Source: Anaerolineales bacterium (GTDB taxonomy: Bacteria > Chloroflexota > Anaerolineae > Anaerolineales > UBA6663). Taken from it: DNA of 10,381 nucleotides. The translations under genes were made by a program, and so were the position numbers. A model generated the notes under the pieces. That model was not told where the DNA came from and did no database searches. It was given only the letters and a program-made list of their open reading frames with translations. Location of the stretch: positions 1 to 10,381 of the forward strand of contig JAEURM010000046.1 in the NCBI GenBank assembly GCA_016789245.1, given 5' to 3'. Of the stretch, positions 5,823 through 10,381 are shown in pieces; position 1 is the stretch's first letter, and every line of letters begins with the position of its first letter.

Positions 5823-6665
5823 ATGCGCAACATTTCACCTGCTTTCATCCGCTTTGGGTTGTACGTTTTCCTCATCTCAGCTACCGTGCTGATGAGCTTT
5901 CCATTGTTTTGGATGATTTCCTCCTCGCTCAAAACACTGGAAGAAACCAACGCGCCCGGCATTGTGTGGGTTCCAGATCAGCCCACCGTGCAGGCCTACA
6001 CCGATATTTTCCAAAACGCCAATTTCTTGCGTGCGTACGGCAACTCCATCTTTTATACACTGTTGGCGCTGGTAGGCACGCTGGCCTCCATTGCGGCGGT
6101 GGCTTACGCCTTTAGCCGTGTAGATTGGCCAGGCCGCAATGTGGTGTTTTTTCTCATGCTCTCCACCATGCTCATTCCGGCGCAAGCGCTGATTGTGCCG
6201 CAATACGTTTTCTTCAACCGGCTCGATTGGATTGGCACGTTCAACCCCATCATCATCCCCGGTTACTTTGCGGGCGGCGCGGCCATGATTTTTCTTCTGC
6301 GGCAAGCCATGGCACAAATCCCAAAAGAGTTGGATGAATCCGCTTTTATGGATGGTGCTAATCATGTTCAAATTTGGTGGCATGTAATTTTGCCGCTGTG
6401 CAAAGCACCACTGGCTACCGTAGCCACCTTTTTGTTTGTGGGGCTGTGGAACAATTTGCTCGGCCCGCTCATTTATCTGCAAACGGTGGATTTGTACACC
6501 TTGCCCATTTTTGTGGCGAACTTGTACAACATCAATAGCGCCGTGCAACAGTGGCCCACCATTATGACGGCGGCCGTGCTCACTACCGTGCCGCTGATGG
6601 TGGTGTTCTTTTTTGCGCAACGGTTTATTTTGGAAAGCTCAGTGGTGAGCGGCCTGAAAGGCTAA
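5823..6665 (+). CDS. Sugar ABC transporter permease, MalG/UgpE-like (CUT1)
   Basis: This 280-residue partner permease has the normal length and layout of the MalG-type subunit, with about six membrane segments near 11-31, 74-97, 106-127, 142-160, 195-215 and 248-266. Family hallmarks are MSFPLFWMISSSLKT near the first helix, the NSIFYTLLA and AYAFSRVDWPGRN segments, and the EAA loop at 172-197 (ESAFMDGAN, then ILPLCKAPL). In that loop the canonical second residue Ala is Ser, which is common in this subfamily. The gene begins 21 bp after the first permease gene and has no convincing Shine-Dalgarno, consistent with re-initiation within an operon. It should pair with the preceding subunit in a heterodimer. 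Confidence 0.92.
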   Translation: MRNISPAFIRFGLYVFLISATVLMSFPLFWMISSSLKTLEETNAPGIVWVPDQPTVQAYTDIFQNANFLRAYGNSIFYTLLALVGTLASIAAVAYAFSRVDWPGRNVVFFLMLSTMLIPAQALIVPQYVFFNRLDWIGTFNPIIIPGYFAGGAAMIFLLRQAMAQIPKELDESAFMDGANHVQIWWHVILPLCKAPLATVATFLFVGLWNNLLGPLIYLQTVDLYTLPIFVANLYNINSAVQQWPTIMTAAVLTTVPLMVVFFFAQRFILESSVVSGLKG

Positions 6666-6675
6666 GTTGATTTTT

Positions 6676-8256
6676 ATGCTATCGCATTTGCGCCAAGCCT
6701 TAGGCCACAAGTTGCTGTTGGGGTTTGAGGGTCACACAGTCTCAGACGAGTTGGCTGATATTGTGCGCCAACAAACAATTGGTGGTTTTACGCTCTTTCG
6801 GCATAAGAATATTGAAACTGCCGCGCAAACTCGGGCGCTTACCGCTCACTTGCAGAATCTGGCTCAAGCCGCTGGTCATCCACCCTTGCTGATTGGCATT
6901 GACCAAGAAGGTGGGCAATTGATGGCGCTGGGTGAGGGCACAGCTTTCCCCGGCAACATGGCGCTGGGGGCCACGCGCTCTGCAGAATTGGCGTACCGCA
7001 CTGGTGTGGCGTTGGGGCGTGAAGTGGCGGCGGTGGGCGCGAACATTAATTACGCGCCGGTGTGTGATGTGAACGTCAATCCACGCAACCCGGTGGTGGG
7101 CACGCGTTCTTTTGGTGAAGAGGCCGTGTTGGTGGCGCAGTTAGGCGCGGCCATGGTGCGCGGTTTGCAGGCCGCTGGGGTGGCCGCCGCGCCCAAGCAT
7201 TTTCCCGGGCATGGGGATACGGCCTCAGACTCACATTACGGCGCGCCCGTTATTCTGCATGATGAAGCGCGTTTGCGCCGCGTGGAGTGGCCGCCGTTTG
7301 TGGCCGCCATTGAAGCGGGCGCAAAGATGGTGATGACGGCTCACGTGGCTATTCCGGCCCTCAACGGCGGTGTGGAAATTCCGGCCACGCTCTCCGCGCC
7401 GTTGCTCAATGGTTATCTACGGCGTGAATTGGGCTTTGCGGGCGTCATCATCAGTGATGCGTTGGATATGCACGCCATTACGCAAGGCGCGGGCATGATG
7501 ATTGATGTGCTGGCCGCCACGTTGGCTGGGGTGGATTTATTGCTGTTTACGGATTACGCCTCGGCGCTGAGCGGCGAATTTAACGCCTACGCCGCTTTGG
7601 TGCAGGCCGCCCAGCGCCAACTCCTGCCCGCCGCAGAAATTTTTGCCTCCGCCCAACGCATCATCGCGTTAAAAACGTGGGTGGCCCAACAACCGCAACC
7701 TGCATTAGAAGTGGTGGGTTGTGCCGAGCACTTGGCTTTGGCGCGTGAAATTGCGGAACGTTCTGTAACGCTGGTGAAGGATGAAGCTGGGCGTTTACCC
7801 TTGCGGCTGGCCCCAGAAGCCAAAGTGCTGGCCATTGTGCCGCGTCCAGCTGACCTTACGCCAGCGGATACTTCTTCCTACGTTACGCCCACGCTGGCGC
7901 ACGCCCTCCGCCAATATCATCCGTATGTGGAAGAACTCATCATCCCGATTGATCCAAGTGAAACGGAAGTGGCCGCCCTGCGTGAGCTGGCGGCAGGCTG
8001 TAATTTAGTGGTGGTGGGGACTCTCAACGCCACCGTGCATGCGGGCCAAGCCGCGTTGGTGCAAGCTCTGCTCCGGCAAGCGCCGCCGGTGATTGTGGTG
8101 GCTTTGCGCTTGCCCTATGATTTGCAAGCCTTCCCAAACGCGCCCACGTATGTGTGCACGTACAGCTTACACGCGGCCTCCATGCACGCACTGGCGCGTG
8201 GCTTATGGGGTGAGTTAAAGTTCACCGGCCAGTTGCCAGTTTCTATTTTGGAGTGA
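6676..8256 (+). CDS. nagZ: Cytoplasmic GH3 beta-N-acetylglucosaminidase, NagZ-like, two-domain
   Basis: This 526-residue enzyme removes terminal beta-linked GlcNAc from imported chito-oligosaccharides or muropeptide sugars. The (beta/alpha)8 domain carries IDQEGG (Asp76), GTRSFG (Arg144) and the NagZ signature KHFPGHGDTASDSH (174-187), where Asp185 and His187 form the Asp-His dyad specific to GH3 N-acetylglucosaminidases. The nucleophile is Asp261 in IISDALDMHAI. After about residue 340 comes a second alpha/beta domain (ERSVTLVKDE onward), making it longer than the single-domain E. coli enzyme of about 340 residues. No signal peptide is present, so it acts inside the cell. The usual Arg of DQEGGRV is Gln81 here. 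The ATG at 6676 is preferred, but an in-frame TTG at 6667 sits 5 nt after AAAGG and cannot be excluded. Some GH3 enzymes with this dyad act as phosphorylases. Confidence 0.9.
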   Translation: MLSHLRQALGHKLLLGFEGHTVSDELADIVRQQTIGGFTLFRHKNIETAAQTRALTAHLQNLAQAAGHPPLLIGIDQEGGQLMALGEGTAFPGNMALGATRSAELAYRTGVALGREVAAVGANINYAPVCDVNVNPRNPVVGTRSFGEEAVLVAQLGAAMVRGLQAAGVAAAPKHFPGHGDTASDSHYGAPVILHDEARLRRVEWPPFVAAIEAGAKMVMTAHVAIPALNGGVEIPATLSAPLLNGYLRRELGFAGVIISDALDMHAITQGAGMMIDVLAATLAGVDLLLFTDYASALSGEFNAYAALVQAAQRQLLPAAEIFASAQRIIALKTWVAQQPQPALEVVGCAEHLALAREIAERSVTLVKDEAGRLPLRLAPEAKVLAIVPRPADLTPADTSSYVTPTLAHALRQYHPYVEELIIPIDPSETEVAALRELAAGCNLVVVGTLNATVHAGQAALVQALLRQAPPVIVVALRLPYDLQAFPNAPTYVCTYSLHAASMHALARGLWGELKFTGQLPVSILE

Positions 8257-8259
8257 GTG

Positions 8260-8724
8260 ATGCCGGATATTTTGATTAAACTTTACGCCCTCCCGCGCGC
8301 CCCGCGTAACATGGAAGGTGTGGAAATTCGGCGGCCAATGCCGCACGAGAAGCACCACATCTCTGCTTGGGTGGCCCAGCATTTTGAGCCGGGCTGGGCG
8401 GCGGAGTTTGAAGTTTCGTATCGGCATAGCCCCGCTTCTAGTTTGATTGCCGTGCGTGCGGCGCAGGTGGTGGGTTTTGCCTGTTTTGATGTAACCAGCC
8501 GTGGCTTTTTTGGCCCCACCGGCGTTTTGCCCTCTGAGCGCGGGCAAGGTTTGGGCACGGAATTACTTATCCGGAGTTTGTGGGCGTTGCGAGAGCTAGG
8601 TTATGCCTACGCCATCATTGGAGATGCTGGCCCGGTGGAGTTTTATCAGCGGGCGGTGGGCGGCTTGGTGATTCCAGAGTCTGAGCCGGGCATTTACCCA
8701 GCGCCTTTGCAAGGTGAGGCGTGA
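8260..8724 (+). CDS. GNAT-family N-acetyltransferase in the nag operon
   Basis: This 154-residue acyl-CoA-dependent acetyltransferase has a standard GNAT length. Motif A, which binds the CoA pyrophosphate, is visible as GVLPSERGQGLGTELL with the R-G-Q-G-L-G loop at 94-99. It follows the beta-4 strand FFGPTGVL. The beta-5 to C-terminal region has AYAIIGDAGPVEFYQRAVGG, in which Tyr129 stands where many GNATs have their general acid. The target is unknown. Its place between the GH3 enzyme and nagA suggests an amino sugar such as free glucosamine or a partly deacetylated chito-oligosaccharide, but this is inference from context only. ATG 8260 was chosen over GTG 8257 because GGAG at 8250-8253 lies 6 nt before it. 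The gene starts 3 bp after the upstream stop and overlaps nagA by one base. Confidence 0.85.
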   Translation: MPDILIKLYALPRAPRNMEGVEIRRPMPHEKHHISAWVAQHFEPGWAAEFEVSYRHSPASSLIAVRAAQVVGFACFDVTSRGFFGPTGVLPSERGQGLGTELLIRSLWALRELGYAYAIIGDAGPVEFYQRAVGGLVIPESEPGIYPAPLQGEA

Positions 8725-9893
8725 TGGCTCAACGTTTGTTCATCACTAACGCGCAACTTTACGGCCTTACGGAAATGTGGCCGGTTGGTTGGTTATTAAC
8801 TGAAGACCGTGAAATTAAATTGATGGGTGCCGGCCAGCCGCCAGAATTCCCGGCGAGCTTCATCACTGAACACATTAATGCTAGCGGCTTACATTTGCTT
8901 CCGGGGTTCATTGATATTCACGTACACGGCGGCAATGGCCATGAGCTGATGGATGCCACGCCCGATGGCTTGCTGGCGATGGCACGTTTTTTTGCGCAAC
9001 ACGGCGTGACGAGTTTTCTACCCACCACGTGGACGGCCACGCGCGAAGCCATAACACGTGCGCTGAATTTGGTGGCCGAACGGCTGGGGCCAGTGCCGGG
9101 CGGCGCAACCATTTTGGGCGCACACGTGGAGGGGCCGTATCTCAATCCGGAAAAATGCGGCGCGCAAGATGTGAGCTTAATCCGCCGTGCGGCGCGGGAT
9201 GAAGCGTTAGAATTTTTGGAAACGGGCGTGGTGCGTTTGTTGGCGCTCGCCCCAGAATTTCCTGAAAACCATTGGCTGATTGAAGAGTGCACGCGGCGCG
9301 GCATCACCGTCTCAGCCGCACACACCGCCGCCACGTACGCGCACATGCATAATGCCGTGCGGCTGGGCTTGCGGCACGCCACGCACAGCTTCAACGCTAT
9401 GCTCGGCCTCAACCACCGTGAGCCGGGCACGGTGGGCGCTATCCTCACCCGGCCAGAAATTAATTGTGAGTTGATTGCGGATAACGTGCACGTACACCCC
9501 GCCGTGCAGAATCTTTTGCTTAAGGCCAAAGGGCCGCGCGGCGTAATTTTGATTACGGATGCCGTGCGCGCCGCCGGTTTGCCGGAAGGGGACTATCAAA
9601 TTGATACGCGTACCGTGCGCGTGCAGGGCGGGGCGGTGCGTTTGCCCGATGGGCAATTGGCGGGCAGTGTGCTTACCATGGAAACGGCGCTTAAGAATTT
9701 TCGCCAAGCCACAGGCCTCAGCTTGCCAGAGGCGTGGCCCACTACCAGCCTAAACGCCGCGTGCGCCATTGGTGTGGCTGAGCGCAAAGGCAGTTTAGAA
9801 GTTGGCAAAGATGCGGATTTGGTTTTGCTCGATGAGGCTGGTAATGTGCGCACTACTGTGGTTGAGGGTGTGGTGGTGTTTAGAAGCGTTTAA
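8724..9893 (+). CDS. nagA: N-acetylglucosamine-6-phosphate deacetylase
   Basis: This 389-residue amidohydrolase converts GlcNAc-6-phosphate to glucosamine-6-phosphate and acetate in the cytoplasm. Seen in order are the metal-site entry GFIDIHVHGG (His66-x-His68), HVEGPYLNPEKCGAQ with metal ligand Glu136, VSAAHTAATYA with His200, ATHSFNAM with His221, a substrate-binding NVHVHP segment (about 254-259), and the catalytic Asp279 in ITDAVRAAGLPEGDY. The C-terminus has the familiar SLNAACAIGVAERKGSLEVG and DADLVLLD returning to the small beta-sandwich. All catalytic and metal residues are present and the length matches the family. ATG 8724 overlaps the GNAT stop codon by one base (TGATG). It is preceded by AAGGTGAGG at 8711-8719, a good ribosome site, and is preferred to the GTG at 8721. 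A long hairpin spans its stop codon. Confidence 0.96.
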   Translation: MAQRLFITNAQLYGLTEMWPVGWLLTEDREIKLMGAGQPPEFPASFITEHINASGLHLLPGFIDIHVHGGNGHELMDATPDGLLAMARFFAQHGVTSFLPTTWTATREAITRALNLVAERLGPVPGGATILGAHVEGPYLNPEKCGAQDVSLIRRAARDEALEFLETGVVRLLALAPEFPENHWLIEECTRRGITVSAAHTAATYAHMHNAVRLGLRHATHSFNAMLGLNHREPGTVGAILTRPEINCELIADNVHVHPAVQNLLLKAKGPRGVILITDAVRAAGLPEGDYQIDTRTVRVQGGAVRLPDGQLAGSVLTMETALKNFRQATGLSLPEAWPTTSLNAACAIGVAERKGSLEVGKDADLVLLDEAGNVRTTVVEGVVVFRSV

Positions 9894-9957
9894 CACGAAC
9901 TGCACTAATTGCACGAATTGAAAAATCAACTTCGTGAAATTCGCGCAATTCGTGTTT
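9891..9957. repeat. Long imperfect inverted repeat spanning the nagA stop codon
   Basis: The left arm (9891-9920) and right arm (9927-9957) are imperfect complements: about 25 of 30 positions pair, with one bulged base and a 6-nt loop AAAAAT. The innermost part of the left arm also matches the outermost part of the right arm perfectly (CACGAATTG / CAATTCGTG), because each arm is built from two copies of a CACGAA-containing unit. The nagA stop TAA forms the outer edge. Only TTT follows, so it is a poor intrinsic terminator. It looks more like a REP-like dispersed intergenic element or an mRNA-stabilising structure placed 12 bp before the next start codon. Confidence 0.65.
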
Positions 9958-9969
9958 GGTAATGAAATC

Positions 9970-10381
9970 ATGGGCTTGCGTGACGAAATTTTAGAACAGC
10001 CGGATGTGCTTGAGAATCTTTTAGAAACTCAACTTCCCAACATTCAAAAAACGGCGGCCGCTATCCGCGCGCGCGGCGTGGAGTTTGTGCTGTTGGCGGC
10101 GCGCGGCACCTCAGACCATGCGGGCACGTACGCACAATACTTGTGGGGCGCGAATAACCAGCTAGCCGTGGCACTGGCCGCGCCGTCCTTGTTCTCGCTG
10201 TACGGCAGTTCACCGCGCCTCAGCAACGCGCTGGTGGTGGGTATCTCACAATCCGGCCAATCTCCAGATGTGGTGAGCGTAATTGCCGAGGCGCAACGGC
10301 AAGGCGCACTCACACTGACGCTCACCAACAATCCACAATCACCGTTGGCGCAGGCCGCCGCGCACACGCTAGATTTAAGCG
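9970..10381 (+). CDS. GlmS-like SIS protein, probable glucosamine-6-phosphate deaminase (NagB-II type), 3' truncated
   Basis: The frame is open from ATG 9970 to the window end (137 residues). It resembles the isomerase half of GlmS without the glutaminase domain. Motifs seen are [18 protein letters not shown] (41-58), which holds the first sugar-phosphate loop, then [11 protein letters not shown] (69-79) and the phosphate-binding [14 protein letters not shown] (89-102), followed by [10 protein letters not shown]. GlmS itself usually reads SQSGET at this loop; SQSGQSPD is typical of stand-alone SIS proteins acting as NagB-II deaminases or AgaS-like enzymes. Next to nagA, the simplest role is conversion of glucosamine-6-phosphate to fructose-6-phosphate and ammonia, completing the pathway. 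The second SIS domain should lie beyond the window. The start codon follows the nagA hairpin by 12 bp, with only a weak ribosome site, so its translation may be influenced by that structure. Confidence 0.85.
   Translation, partial: MGLRDEILEQPDVLENLLETQLPNIQKTAAAIRARGVEFVLLAARGTSDHAGTYAQYLWGANNQLAVALAAPSLFSLYGSSPRLSNALVVGISQSGQSPDVVSVIAEAQRQGALTLTLTNNPQSPLAQAAAHTLDLS

Noticed and set aside
5877..6620. 247-codon open frame on the minus strand opposite the second permease
   Set aside because: It lies wholly inside a clear MalG-type gene, its product is rich in His, Gln and Gly with no recognisable domain, and it has no operon partner or ribosome site. It is a codon-usage shadow.
8918..9529. 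203-codon minus-strand open frame opposite nagA
   Set aside because: It is antisense to conserved NagA catalytic motifs and its product is Ser/Ala/Arg-rich with no motif.

Overview
The window looks like a chromosomal segment of an uncultured bacterium, probably Chloroflexota (Anaerolineae-like). The best clue is the transporter lipoprotein: its lipobox cysteine is followed by a short linker rich in Ala, Pro and Thr, a style common in that phylum. Its two permeases also have no ATPase gene beside them. The phylum is an inference; no rRNA or other decisive marker is present. All convincing genes are on the + strand.

Region 1 (1-409) is the 3' end of gyrB, closed by a textbook intrinsic terminator. 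Region 2 (410-1538) holds a complete integron-type tyrosine recombinase (IntI). Its 180-bp upstream region contains a sequence matching the integron core site on the opposite strand, and two related palindromes whose centres lie exactly 40 bp apart. No gene cassette or attC pair is visible on either side, so this reads as a cassette-less integron lodged between gyrB and a sugar operon.

Region 3 (1539-10381) is an amino-sugar (GlcNAc/chito-oligosaccharide) uptake and breakdown cluster. In order it encodes a GntR/HutC regulator of the NagR/DasR kind, a UPF0309-like SIS protein, a sugar-binding lipoprotein, two CUT1-type permeases, a cytoplasmic GH3 beta-N-acetylglucosaminidase, a GNAT acetyltransferase, NagA, and the start of a GlmS-like SIS protein that is probably a glucosamine-6-phosphate deaminase. 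The regulator is preceded by a promoter-like sequence overlapped by a dre-like operator, which suggests autoregulation and control of the operon by an amino-sugar phosphate.

The inferred pathway is import of GlcNAc oligosaccharides, intracellular cleavage by the GH3 enzyme, phosphorylation by an enzyme not in this window (unless the GH3 enzyme is a phosphorylase), deacetylation by NagA, and deamination/isomerisation to fructose-6-phosphate. Genes overlap or abut at gntR/SIS, GH3/GNAT and GNAT/nagA. Two RNA hairpins punctuate the operon: one between the binding protein and the first permease, and a long one spanning the nagA stop codon.

The least conventional features are the empty integron with its palindromes, the GNAT enzyme embedded in the nag pathway, the SD-sequestering hairpin before the first permease, and that permease's enlarged external loop. 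I see no CRISPR array, tRNA, rRNA or insertion sequence.
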